64,000 nucleotides of DNA from Brachionus manjavacas (GCA_019054805.1 JAHQIY010000016.1:1054001-1118000); one strand, 5' to 3'; positions 45,941-57,502 are shown, counted from the first letter of the stretch. The notes: generated by a model from the sequence alone, not told the origin. Numbers and translations are program-made.

Positions 45941-46040
45941 GTTCGAATCCTCCAGGAGGATTCGAACTTTCGTCATTTTGGTTACTTCAATTATTTAAAG
46001 CGGCTGATCGAACCACTACACCATCAGCTTGACAGTTGAG
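45941..46040 (-). repeat. tRNA-like (A box/B box) segment with perfect palindrome, possible SINE head
   Basis: The minus strand has gctgatggtgtagtggttcg (A-box-like) and, about 45 nt on, gttcgaatcctcc (B-box-like). The B box forms half of a perfect palindrome, GTTCGAATCCTCC-A-GGAGGATTCGAAC at 45941-45967. Acceptor and T stems do not pair well, so this is not a functional tRNA. A tRNA-derived SINE or tRNA relic is likely. Confidence 0.4.
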
Positions 46041-46155
46041 TTCTACGCTAGGCAAAAAACTGCATCAAATCTAAAAGCACTAATTTTTTTGATCGGGTTA
46101 AGCTTTGATCGCACAATTTGGCGAGCAGAATTTTTGTTAGCCTAGTGGAGCGATC

Positions 46156-46281
46156 AATTGATCACAAAAACCGTTCAGAAAATGAGCCGGTTAAGTCTGC
46201 TTGCTTCCAACACTAAAAAATATATTCACGGTTGTGCATACCGAAGGAAAAGCCCTAGAAAAAAGTGAACCGTAAATTTTT
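46156..46281. repeat. Direct repeat, left copy (pseudo-LTR of Penelope-like element)
   Basis: Shares gcttccaacactaaaaaata, tcacggttgtgcataccgaa and gaaaaaagtgaaccgtaaat with the right copy, with only a few substitutions. Confidence 0.75.
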
Positions 46282-48575
46282 TTGGTTATTTTTTATTTTA
46301 AAGATCTGTGCAGCAAAAACTAAAAGTCCTACGGCTTAGGTCTCAATTTTGCGTGAAAGAACATAAAATTTTGTTCTAGAAAAACACTTTAACGTAGTTT
46401 ATTTTATTATTCCTTCGTGATTTAAGGGGCGGTCCGTGTTTTAGCAATAAACCTTAGATCTAATAAATAATGATAATAAATAGTTAAGCTATATTTGTTT
46501 ATTTTATTTATTTTTACTGGACAGAAGGAGCTTCGCTTTGTTTGAGCAGAATGCGCTTATTTCGAAGTTAGCTCGAATCCTTTTTTTTTTAATTAATTTT
46601 TAAATGAAAAAATTTATCATTTAAAAAAAATAATTGAGTATTAAAAAATTAGAATTTTTCAAATAAATTTGAGATCTAAAAAATACTAAGATTTAAAAAA
46701 ATCTATTTAAATCTATGATATTTCAAATAATAAATATTTGTTATTTAGATAAAAAATATTTTTTTATTCAAAATACAAATATTAAACCAAATTATTTTCT
46801 TAATCAACGCGTTTCGACCAAAATGGCCTTTTCAGGATCTAAAATGACTAGTATTTTAAGAAAAGTTAATTAATAACCCAATTAAATAAAAAAATAAAAA
46901 AAAAAAAAAATTTTTTGAAATATATAAAATTGAAATTTTTCAGCATAAAATTACATAATTTTATAGAGTAATATTTAATAAGAAATTATTTTTTTATAAA
47001 ATATTATAACAAAAAAGTTTTTTCAATATTCTAAACTAATTTCAATATTTTATTTACATTATTATAAAAAAGTCAAATTTTTAATATTTTCTATTTTTGG
47101 TATTTTTACATTTATTATAGTTATATTTAAACTTAAAAAAAAGTGTATCAAATCTTTTTCAGTCGATTTACGAATAAGATCATCATTTAGGTCTGATTTA
47201 AATATATAAAAAATAAAATCTTATTTTTTGTGACCGATTAAGTTAAAATGAATAGCAACTTCAGAACACTTGTCGTAATTGCTAAGTGATTTTCTCAAAT
47301 CTTTATTAAATTTTCTTATCGAATACAAATGTTCCGATATTCTTTTTTTAGCACATCTAGAAGATTCTCCAATATAAACTATATTACATTTTCTGCACTT
47401 AATAAAATAAATAATCCCTATTGAATCGCAATTTGAATTAGTTAAAAATGGAATATAAAAATTTTTATATTTAATAAAGCTACTTTCACAAGAAAACTGA
47501 CAAATATTACAATTAGTTTGATAGCATTTTTTTGAATAATAGTTAGGTTTCTGGTCAATTTTAAAAATTTAATACAAAAAGTGAAACAATATTTTTATCT
47601 ATTCTATTTACAACCAGGAGGTTATTATCTTTTATAAAATTGGAATATTTTTTCACCTTAGTAAATGATTCATATATTAAATTCTTTAAATTTGAAAAAT
47701 TATTATCATATTTAAGAAAAAATTTTAGGTTATCTTTTTGTTCATTAATTTTATTTTTATAAGGAAGTAATTCAGATCTATCTTTGGTAGCCAAATTCCT
47801 ACATATACCTGATATTTTATTAAAATTATAGCCTTGTTTAACTAACTGAATTAGTAAATTTCGTGAATGGGCTAGGTAATCTTTAAAGTATGAACAAATT
47901 CTCCTTATTCTAGTAAAGAGAGATATTGGGATATTATCAAATAAATGTTTCGGGTGATTCGAGATAGGCATCAAGTAAGAACAAGAATTAGTAGGTTTTA
48001 TATAAAGGTCAAAAATTAATTTCTTTAAAAGCGGTTCAAGGGTAATTTTTAGGTCTAAAAAAACTATTGATTTTTCATTTGAAATATTTAATTTTAAACA
48101 AATAAATAGAGAGGTTAAGTCTTCAATTTTAATTTCAAAAGGGGAAGCTATAAATATATCATCTATAAATCTTTTGTAAATAATAAAATTAGAATTTCAG
48201 GAAACCCAATGCTTCTCAAGAATAAATAAATATAAATTAGCCACAGATGGACCACACTTACTCCCCATAGGCAGACCTAAAATTTGTTTAAAAAATTCTG
48301 AAAAAATTAAAATTAAAAATACCGCAAGTAAAAATCAAATCTAAAATCATATAAATAGCAATAGCCCCAAAATGAGGATTATAAATAAATAAACCTTCAT
48401 TAGATAAAAATTCGACATTAGTTGGGACAACATGACTTTTCCTTAAATTAGTGTATAAAGATTCAAAATCACAGGAATATAGAAATAAATTATCTGATCC
48501 AAATTTTTTTTTTTCACAAAATTGTAATAATTCTTTTGAATCTTTTAATATTGTAGTACATTTTTTAAGATCATT

Positions 48576-48700
48576 TGATCACAAAAACCTTTCATAAAAT
48601 GAGCCGGTTACATCTGCTTGCTTCCAACACTAAAAAATATATTCACGGTTGTGCATACCGAAGGAAAAGTCCTAGAAAAAAGTGAACCGTAAATTTTTTA
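48576..48700. repeat. Direct repeat, right copy (pseudo-LTR of Penelope-like element)
   Basis: Same orientation as the left copy. It differs at a few bases (cctttcat for ccgttcag, acatctg for aagtctg, gtcc for gccc). Confidence 0.75.
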
Positions 48701-48748
48701 ATTTCGTAATCTTTCTTTGGTACTGATCTTATTTTTATTACTATTTTT

Positions 48749-49023
48749 TAACTCATTTTACTATCACTGAGTCGTCAACAAGTTATGAGTTTGTTGCACC
48801 AAACAATCATAATAACAAAGATTCACTGCGCAACGCTCAAGAAATCTTAAAGTTCAAAAATTTGAACTTAAAGATACAAAAAAAATGTGATGATGAAATG
48901 GATGATTTGTTTGAAAAATTTTTTGACGATGCTGAAGATGATGTGGCAGCAAATAGCGAAGAAACTGTTGAAATGGCTAACAATGTTTTGGCTGAACAAA
49001 CAAATAATATTGGGCTCAAGTAA
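48749..49023 (+). pseudogene. Orphan coding-like fragment, acidic, possible last exon
   Basis: A frame open from about 48736 to the TAA at 49021 has no ATG at its start but coding-like composition: TESSTSYEFVAPNNHNNKDS, AQEILKFKNLNLKIQKKC, DDEMDDLFEKFFDDAEDD and MANNVLAEQTNNIGLK. It lies directly beside the Penelope-like element. It may be the last exon of a gene cut off by the insertion, or an exon of a gene I could not reconstruct. Family not recognised. Confidence 0.35.
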
Positions 49024-49963
49024 AGTTCGCGCGATGCAAAACTTCCACACTATCTCTTTTTTAGCGTTTATAAAAATTTTTGAACTAAATAAATAAAAAA
49101 AGTAAAACCATCATTTTGTTCAGAATTTTGTCTAGTTTCAGAATTTGTATAAAAATATATAGGTTAAGGGGTTTGCAAAAAAGTAGATCCCGAAAAAGTT
49201 AAAAAATGTCAAAATTTTTCCGATTTTTTTCCGAAAAAATTTTCAATTTTTTTTTTTTTTCAAGACAACCAGCTCAGAATATAGAGCATTTAGTTCTCTA
49301 TCAGAAAATGTGTCGATCGAGTAGATTCGATTGATTAAATTCTGAGATAAAAAAGCTTAAATAAGATATACTTTATATAAGGCTGTAAAGATTCAGACCC
49401 CCCTAGACAAAAAAAATTTTTTTTGACCCCCCCTAAAAAACACAACAAAAGGTCAATTAAACGTTTCAGATGCCCAAAAAGGACTTCAACGAAAATAATT
49501 GACTTATCTTTTTTTTTCTTTTTTTATTATCTCTTTTATATCAAAACAAAAAAAAATTTTTTCTACTTTTATAGCTGAAAATAATATAAAAAAATACTAT
49601 TCTTGAAGAATTGAAATATTAAAGCGCGAAAAGTAAGATCCATTTTTTATGCATTATAAAAATCTCTTAGAAAGCAATTATTTAAATTTTTCGCAATTAA
49701 ATTATTGATATAAAATGAATAAATTATTCTCATTTTGGCTTAAAAAAAATTATGATATTTCTTTTATGTTACTTTAGAGCAGCTGATATCCAAAACAAAG
49801 TAAGATGGCGAACAATTTCATCAAATCTTGAGATTTATTCAAACCTTTTGCGTTCAATTTGAACCATTCCCTTTCCAGATACTTATTCGTACACAAATTT
49901 TTTCCTATAAGAAGACTCATTTTTTGCAAACACTTCAAAATCATGTGATCACCGTTCCAGCTC
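49024..49963. other. AT-rich intergenic region upstream of cathepsin L
   Basis: Two C-rich runs (gacccccctagac and gaccccccctaaa at 49398-49438) stand out within A/T sequence. No gene was seen. Confidence 0.5.
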
Positions 49964-49973
49964 TATATAAAAA
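49964..49973 (+). promoter_or_regulatory. Possible TATA box upstream of cathepsin L
   Basis: TATATAAAAA lies 243 bp before the cathepsin ATG. A splice acceptor (attattttag) ends at 50191, 15 bp before the ATG, so the first exon would be a non-coding leader near 50000. Confidence 0.4.
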
Positions 49974-50203
49974 CTAAAATGATTCATTTAAGTCTTCAAC
50001 AAAATTGCGCATATCAAAGTCTCTGTGTGTGTGTATTGCTTCCAAAATGGCAGTCTAATGTTAATTGTTACCTAATATTGCGTTTTATTATTTTTAAAAT
50101 TGGAAGGAGGGGCCGCATAACTTGGCAAACTAATCCCCTTAATTTTCATATAAATACCAATGTAAAATTTGAGAAAATTTTATTATTTTAGAGACAAAAT
50201 TGA

Positions 50204-51309
<1,106 letters not shown>

Positions 51310-52097
51310 ATCTTAAAAAAACTTGACTGCCAACTGTATAAACAATTTTTTAATCTCGTTGTTTTTTCTTTGGATTTTTTTGATTAACTTATCTTTGTAT
51401 ACCAACATTTACAGTTATTCAAATTTTACGAACACAAATTTTCTAGAATTTTCTAAATTTTCTAAACATCATCAAGGTCTGATTTTAGAAATTTGAATTA
51501 CAAAAAAAATTTTTTTTTTTCAAAATCTCTTTTTCTTGAGGCTTTATAAAAGTCCTTTGTTATAGTCTAATAAATTAAAAAAAGTTAATTGGTTTTTTTA
51601 TTCCATTTAATTAAATTGAAAAATCATAAATTTCAAAAAAAAATTTTTTTTTTAAATATGAACTCAACGGATTCAAACCAAATATTTATCACAAAAACTG
51701 TTACAAATTAGATAGCAATCTTTAGCATTAAAATATAAATAAAAAATTAATAATAATGAAACATTTTTTTAATGGCCGTGAGCAATTTATAGCGGTTTTA
51801 CTAAAAGTTAGCATTTTAGTTTAAGCTTACGTAATTTTTGGTAAATCAAAAATCCTTACCAACTAATATTCAGGTAAGATTGCGTAAAATTTCTAAAATA
51901 ATGTAAAATATCGGAAATTAACGTGATTTAGAAAGCTCTAAAAAAAAAAAATTTAAATATGATTAAAGATTTGAACACAGAATAAAATAAGTTTTTTATC
52001 AAGGTTTTTAGTATTCAAAATTATTTGTTCACTTTCTTAATTTTTATTTTTATAGAATTTATATTTTTAAAACATTTTTTGATTATTTAATCAATAA
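51310..52097. other. 3' flank of cathepsin L, AT-rich
   Basis: No further gene. It ends with the conserved tRNA-Leu 5' flank gattatttaatcaataa at 52081-52097. Confidence 0.5.
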
Positions 52098-52208
52098 GAC
52101 AGTATGGCCGAGTGGTCTAAGGCGCCAGACTCAAGTTTGAAACACAACTTAGACAATGTGTGTTCTGGTCAGTGTATACTGGCGTGGGTTCAAATCCCAC
52201 TGCTGTCA
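52098..52208 (+). tRNA. tRNA-Leu(CAA) with intron, copy 3
   Basis: Same gene sequence and intron as copies 1 and 2, with a T-run terminator. It forms the outer end of the left arm of the large inverted repeat. Confidence 0.96.
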
Positions 52209-52935
52209 AATTTTTTTTTTTCTGAAAAATTATGACAATTTGGTTAATAAAAAAAAATAATTTATTTTAAATATATTAATGTTTATTTTTTATTTTCTAA
52301 ATTTTTATTTTACTAATAAGACTTCATTTTTCTCTTAATCACTTTTCGTCAAGGTTAGATGTATTTTTTTGTTAATACCATATTTATTGATTGAATTTTA
52401 ATTTAATAATTTTTTTTAAAATGAACTTTCGAAGAAATAACCATTCTTATCTTTATAAAGTTGTATCAAGAAAAAACTTTCTTTAAAATAAAAAGGAGTA
52501 ATGCTTACATTAGTACCCTTGGGTCCGTCTATCCGATTTACTCGAAAGACTTATTGAAGAAGCTATTTATGCTCCCTGCTAAATTAAACGCTCATGATTA
52601 AGTTAATCAACTTACCAGTCATTTAAAAGTCACAAAAAGTTGATGTAAATTTAAATTTAAAATAAAAAAGGTGAAAGAAAAAAAGTAAATAAATATCTTC
52701 CATGAAAAATATTAAAAACTAAAAAAATTGATGTATGGAAGGGTACAGAGTATGAACAAAGATCGAGCAAACAATAAAAAATAGTCAAAAAATTTAATAC
52801 ACAGAATAATATGAAGGCTTACTTTCCGAAAGGTAAAGAGCATTAAAAATTGGAAAAATTCTATAAAATAAAGCTATATAAACACTAACAAATATTTTTA
52901 TAATAAAGAATGCCCAAATAAAGAATTCCCAAATT
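52098..52935 (+). repeat. Left arm of a large inverted repeat
   Basis: This arm, from the first base of tRNA-Leu copy 3 to the aagaatgcccaaataaagaa sequence, recurs in reverse complement at 55148-55976. Long blocks are nearly identical, for example gtccgtctatccgatttact and ctccctgctaaattaaacgc. The arms are about 830 bp each, with a 2.2-kb spacer. Confidence 0.85.
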
Positions 52936-52989
52936 TTTTTTTTCAATTTTTAATATCTAGATAAGCTTATATAGTTTTTTATTAAATGA

Positions 52990-53160
52990 TAACTAGCTTT
53001 AATTTAAAAAATTTACCAAGCTAAATTAATCAATAGATACAAAAATTCTTATAAATGTATAATTGTTTTGTTTTTAATAAGCTTTTTTGACCAAATATTC
53101 TTAATTTCAAATATTTAATTATTAATTTTTTTGTAACTTAGCTTAACGAATTCATAGTTT
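52990..53160 (-). pseudogene. Copy of the 3' flank of the small membrane protein gene
   Basis: Resembles 58310-58460 (shared: accaagc-aaatt, ttgttttgttttta, aaatatttaattatta, acgaattcatagttt). Together with 54160-54340 it is a broken duplicate of the region around 58310-58640, split by about 1 kb that contains the Tc1-type MITE. Confidence 0.5.
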
Positions 53161-53486
53161 TGAGCAATTTAAATTAGGCGATATAAACAGATTTATTCTA
53201 CATTTTTTTAGACATTTTAAGTTTAATAGAGCTAATAATTTGAAAAAAAAATTTACTTTTTAAGACAAATTTAGCATTTTTTAGGCTTCTTGTATTTTAT
53301 AATAATCTTAATATTTAAAGCCCATATGTGTGAAAAAAAAGTAAAATTTTTATGCATATACTTACGATAGCTAACTTTAAATTTGAATATATATAAATTT
53401 TAATTAAAAAATTAAGAAAAGAAAAAAACATTCAAATTCATTCATTCAAGTTTTTCTTTCAAGAAAGTTACTTTCAGTTGTTTGTA

Positions 53487-53785
53487 CAGTATGTCACAAA
53501 AAGTTAGAATCAAGTTTAAAAAAAATAAAAATATTTTTTTTTTGCAATTTAACTATTAATTTTTTTCAAATAATAGATTTTTTAAAGTAAGACTACCTAA
53601 AAATCTGACAAAATAGAGAAAAATGTGTAAAAATAAAACAACTGATCAACAGAGATGGCAAATTGCATGTTTTTTGAAAAATCAGACAAAGACTGAAAGA
53701 GAAATAGCCGAGTTAACGAAATAATGAGCAAAAAAACAATCAAATAGAAAAAAAAATTTTGATTCTAACTTTTTGTGACATACTG
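53487..53785 (+). mobile_element. Tc1/mariner-type MITE with transposase N-terminal relic
   Basis: Perfect terminal inverted repeats of 27 bp start cagtatgtcacaaaaagtta. TA precedes the left end, as in Tc1/mariner insertion; the right flank reads AA, probably mutated. An internal frame reads TDQQRWQIACFLKNQTKTER and EIAELTK before a stop, which is the helix-turn-helix start of a Tc1-like transposase. The rest of the transposase is missing. Confidence 0.75.
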
Positions 53786-54159
53786 AACAGAAATATTCAT
53801 TAAATCATTTAATCAATACTTATGAAAAAAAAATTTTAAAAATAATTTTTATTAAGAATTTTTCAATGTAATAAATAAAATAAATCAATCAATTAATTAA
53901 TCAAAACTTATTTCTTTTTCTTTTATTTTTATTATTCTGGCAGCGGAGAAACAGGTAAAACATTGTTATATATAAATATTTATATAAGCTACAGCAAGAC
54001 TAGCTTGCAGAGGTCTCCTATGGTAGCTTCTTGCGCATAACACATAGAAAAATACTGAAAGACTAAAAAACAGTTTAATTTTTAGGTCAAAAAAGAGTTA
54101 AAATATGGCTAAATATTAAACTAAATAAATAGATTTATTTATTTAACTTGTTTAGATTT

Positions 54160-54340
54160 TTAAGTTGATTTAAACATCAGATAAACATCATATTGATTCA
54201 TAAAAAAAATTTGGCCTTTAGGTTTTCTTCATTTCAACGGTTAATTCCGTTATGACCATCTTATGTTTTTTGATTCACTTATTCGTAATTTACTTGGTAC
54301 AGCTTCTTTGTTTTAGTTCTTTTTTTATACATTTTTAAAC
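54160..54340 (-). pseudogene. Broken copy of the small type I membrane protein gene, 3' end
   Basis: Minus-strand sequence aligns with the cytoplasmic-tail codons of the gene at 58503-58920 (tggtacagcttctt, cgtaatttacttgg, tcatttcaacggtt shared on the plus strand), but small deletions shift the frame in the Lys-rich region and after it. Confidence 0.6.
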
Positions 54341-54423
54341 TTAAAAAGGGCCCAAATAAATAATAAAATGATAAAATAAAATAAATTTGTTTTAAATAAA
54401 ATTTTTGATTATTTAATCAATAA

Positions 54424-54534
54424 GACAGTATGGCCGAGTGGTCTAAGGCGCCAGACTCAAGTTTGAAACACAACTTAGACAAAGTGTGTTCTGGTCAGTG
54501 TATACTGGCGTGGGTTCAAATCCCACTGCTGTCA
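54424..54534 (+). tRNA. tRNA-Leu(CAA) with intron, copy 4
   Basis: As copy 1, but the intron reads gacaaagtg in place of gacaatgtg, a variant shared only with copy 6. Preceded by gattatttaatcaataa. Converges on tRNA-Ser copy 3. Confidence 0.96.
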
Positions 54535-54701
54535 AATTTTTTTTTTACTGAAAAATTATGACTATTTGGTTAATAAAATAAAATAATTTATTTTAAATAT
54601 ATTAATGTTTATTTTTTATTTTCTAAATTTTCATTTTACTAATAAGACTTTATTTTTAAAAAATGAAATACACTAAATTTTGAAATTAATAAAAAAAGAA
54701 T

Positions 54702-54783
54702 CGACGAGGAAGGGATTCGAACCCTCGCGTGCAAAACACAATGGATTAGCAGTCCATCGCCTTAACCACTCGGCCACCTCGTC
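54702..54783 (-). tRNA. tRNA-Ser(GCT), copy 3
   Basis: Identical to copy 1 over 82 nt. Tail to tail with tRNA-Leu copy 4, but with a longer spacer (167 bp) that combines two kinds of flank. Confidence 0.96.
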
Positions 54784-55147
54784 ACCTATGGTAAATTATC
54801 CTAATTAATTCAATTTTATATTACAAATTAAAAAACAATAAATTAAATTTATTTTATTTTAAAAAAACTGCGGAATAAATTTCAAAATATTTTAGAATTC
54901 AACTAAATTTTTATAAATTGTTTAAATTGATAATGGTTTGGTTATTTACTAAAACAAAAATTAAAAAAACTAAAGAATTAAATTAAATAATTATAAATAA
55001 TTTTTAAAATTAAAAAAAACGATCTTGAATTTTAGTGTGGGTTTAAAATTAAAGATTTTGAAAAAAGTGCACGATTTAGAAAATTTTATTCTGATTGATT
55101 TAATTGATGTTTGATGTTAATGATCCAATGACTCACCAATATCCAAT

Positions 55148-55976
55148 TTCTTTATTTGGGCATTCTTTATTATAAAAATATTTGTTTGTGTTTATATAGC
55201 TTTATTTTATAGAATTTTTCCAATTTTTAATGCTCTTTACCTTTCGGAAAGTAAGCCTTCATATTATTCTGTGTATTAAATTTTTTGACTATTTTTTATT
55301 GTTTGCTCGATCTTTGTTCATACTCTGTACCCTTCCATACATCAATTTTTTTAGTTTTTAATATTTTTCATGGAAGATATTTATTTACTTTTTTCTTTCA
55401 CCTTTTTTATTTTAAATTTAAATTTACATCAACTTTTTGTGACTTTTAAATGACTGGTAAGTTGATTAACTTAATCATGAGCGTTTAATTTAGCAGGGAG
55501 CATAAATAGCTTCTTCAATAAGTCTTTCGAGTAAATCGGATAGACGGGCCCAAGGGTACTAATGTAAGCATTACTCCTTTTTATTTTAAAGAAAGTTTTT
55601 TCTTGATACAACTTTATAAAGATAAGAATGGTTATTTCTTCGAAAGTTCATTTTAAAAAAAATTATTAAATTAAAATTCAATCAATAAATATGGTATTAA
55701 CAAAAAAATACATCAAAACTTGACGAAAAGTGATTAAGAGAAAAATGAAGTCTTATTGGTAAAATAAAAATTTAGAAAATAAAAAATAAACATAAATATA
55801 TTTAAAATAAATTATTTTTTTTTATTAACCAAATAGTCATAATTTTTCAGTAAAAAAAAAAAATTTGACAGCAGTGGGATTTGAACCCACGCCAGTATAC
55901 ACTGACCAGAACACACATTGTCTAAGTTGTGTTTCAAACTTGAGTCTGGCGCCTTAGACCACTCGGCCATACTGTC
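55148..55976 (-). repeat. Right arm of the large inverted repeat
   Basis: Reverse complement of 52098-52935. It ends exactly at the 5' base of tRNA-Leu copy 5. Differences are single bases and small A/T-run indels (for example gggcccaagg against gggtccaagg equivalents). Confidence 0.85.
55866..55976 (-). tRNA. tRNA-Leu(CAA) with intron, copy 5
   Basis: Same as copy 1. It sits at the outer end of the right inverted-repeat arm. Upstream sequence lacks the gattatttaatcaataa flank, so the duplication breakpoint lies at the tRNA 5' end. Confidence 0.96.
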
Positions 55977-56284
55977 TCTTCCATTTGTTAATATTGATTA
56001 TTTATTTGAATTCATTTAAATTCTGGTTAAAAATTTACTCAAATTTTGTAAATAAATTTTCAAACATCTGTTACCCTAAATATGCATTTTTTATGCTATT
56101 CAAGGTTAATTGTTTAATTGTAAAATTTTTTGCTAAAATTTTTTTCTACCTAATTGAATTGAGTATCTAAACTTTTTTATTAAAGCTTCATAATTTATGT
56201 AAAAAAATTGAGAAAGTTAATTTCGTTTTTAAAATATCGAATAAATAAAATCACAAACGATCATTTTTTTGCATTTTATCCCAA

Positions 56285-57313
56285 ATGGAATACATAGCAA
56301 GTGTCAATGAAACTCCGAATCCAATTGAAGCTGATGTCCGAGTTAGTTTTACTAAAATTTATGATGTGGACACACTAAATCAGCGATTTCAGGCGGAAAT
56401 TTTAATCGAATCCAAATGGTATGATCCAACTGTTAAGACAATGAAACAGGATCCACATTCTTTAGAATGGACGCCCGAATTGTACATAGAAAACGCGATT
56501 AGTGAATCTAAACATGAAGTATTTCGTAAAATAGTTCAACAGGAATCCAAGTTCATTGTTTTTGAAGTTCAAAAAATAAAGGGCATATTTTGGGAAAATT
56601 TGGAATTGGAAAATTTTCCTCTAGACATTCAAAACTTAAGTATAATGGTATTGAGTAAAAAATCTGAGAAGAAAATCAAATTAAATCTAATGCAAGAAGA
56701 AACGTCACGTATTAAAATTTCGAATAATTTGGAAAAGAGTAATTGGTATCTTCATGAGGTTGTAAAAGCCAGTTTAGAAAATGTAAATAGAGAATATTCA
56801 TTTGGGAAAAAAACATACCCAGGCGTGCAAATTACTTGCCAAGCTTTTCGCTCACCTGGATTTTTCTATTGGAATGCCATTTTGCCAATAGTTTTGATAT
56901 CATTTGCGTCTCTTGGTCCATTTGTGATTGACTATAAATCAGCTAGCTCAAGATTGCCATCTACAGCAACAATGCTTCTTTCTTCAGTCAGCTACAAAGC
57001 TTTGATTTCAAGACTTTTGCCCACAGTTTCGTACCTTACTTCACTGGACAAGTATAGTCTAACATCGATCACACTTATCGCATTAATGTTTATTTATCAT
57101 TCGATTTTGGCAGCATCAAATTCGGTAGTTGATGATTCTATGGGATATTTTTTTGATAAAATAGCATTTTTAGTATTTTTTAGTCTAATTTTTGCTAAAC
57201 AACTTATCTACTTGATTTGGATAAAAAAAATTAATTCAAAAAGAGAGACATTGATAAAAAATTCTATTTTTTTTGAAAACAACAAAAGTGATAATTCAAA
57301 AAAGAAAGATTAA
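56285..57313 (+). CDS. Pentameric ligand-gated ion channel homologue without Cys-loop cysteines
   Basis: 342 residues in one exon. The extracellular domain has DVRVSFTKIYDVDTLNQRF and ESKWYDP in the order of Cys-loop receptor beta strands. The loop normally written C-x13-C is here FWENLELENFPLDIQNLSIMV, keeping FPLD-Q but with neither Cys. Four hydrophobic segments follow: FFYWNAILPIVLISFASLGPF (M1), STATMLLSSVSYKALISRLLP (M2), SLTSITLIALMFIYHSILAA (M3) and IAFLVFFSLIFAKQLIYLIW (M4), with a short basic C-terminus. No signal peptide follows the first Met; an upstream exon could supply one, but none was found. M2 lacks the clear charge rings of acetylcholine or GABA receptors, so ion choice and ligand are unknown. 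It lies inside the tRNA island. Confidence 0.85.
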   Translation: MEYIASVNETPNPIEADVRVSFTKIYDVDTLNQRFQAEILIESKWYDPTVKTMKQDPHSLEWTPELYIENAISESKHEVFRKIVQQESKFIVFEVQKIKGIFWENLELENFPLDIQNLSIMVLSKKSEKKIKLNLMQEETSRIKISNNLEKSNWYLHEVVKASLENVNREYSFGKKTYPGVQITCQAFRSPGFFYWNAILPIVLISFASLGPFVIDYKSASSRLPSTATMLLSSVSYKALISRLLPTVSYLTSLDKYSLTSITLIALMFIYHSILAASNSVVDDSMGYFFDKIAFLVFFSLIFAKQLIYLIWIKKINSKRETLIKNSIFFENNKSDNSKKKD

Positions 57314-57502
57314 AAAAAAGCTTTTATTTCAAATTGATTTCAATTTTAGTTTTTAATTTAGAATATAGTTTTAACCTAATTAAATGATAAATTATTACTT
57401 TTTTTACAAAAAAAATTTAAAAAAAAAACTTTTTTAATTTTAAAATAAATCTAATGAAAATATAAAAAAGCTGTTTTTTATTTAAATCTTTGGAGTAAAA
57501 AA

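Larger units (their letters stand above)
46156..48700 (-). mobile_element. Penelope-like retroelement with GIY-YIG nuclease, flanked by direct repeats, inactivated
   Basis: Minus-strand frames hold an RT with DFESLYTN (motif A) and the catalytic YKRFIDDIFI, then FLDLKITLEPL, YIKPTNSCSYLMPISNHPKH and FTRIRRICS, all typical of Penelope-like elements. After a frameshift near 47560 a C-terminal GIY-YIG domain follows (GIIYFIKCRKCNIVYIGESS...RISEHL), stopping near 47221. Stops and shifts upstream of motif B (about 48180-48310) make it dead. Nearly identical direct repeats of about 125 bp at 46156-46281 and 48576-48700 bound the unit like the pseudo-LTRs known in this class. At 46810-46850 the minus strand has ctgaaaaggcc...ggtcgaaacgcg, resembling the hairpin tail of such elements. 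Confidence 0.82.

Noticed and set aside
45941-46040. Functional tRNA gene
   Set aside because: Acceptor and T stems do not pair; only A- and B-box-like sequences remain.
46156-46281. Hammerhead ribozyme in the Penelope-like repeats
   Set aside because: No ctgatga...gaaa core was found on either strand by eye; a covariance search would be needed.
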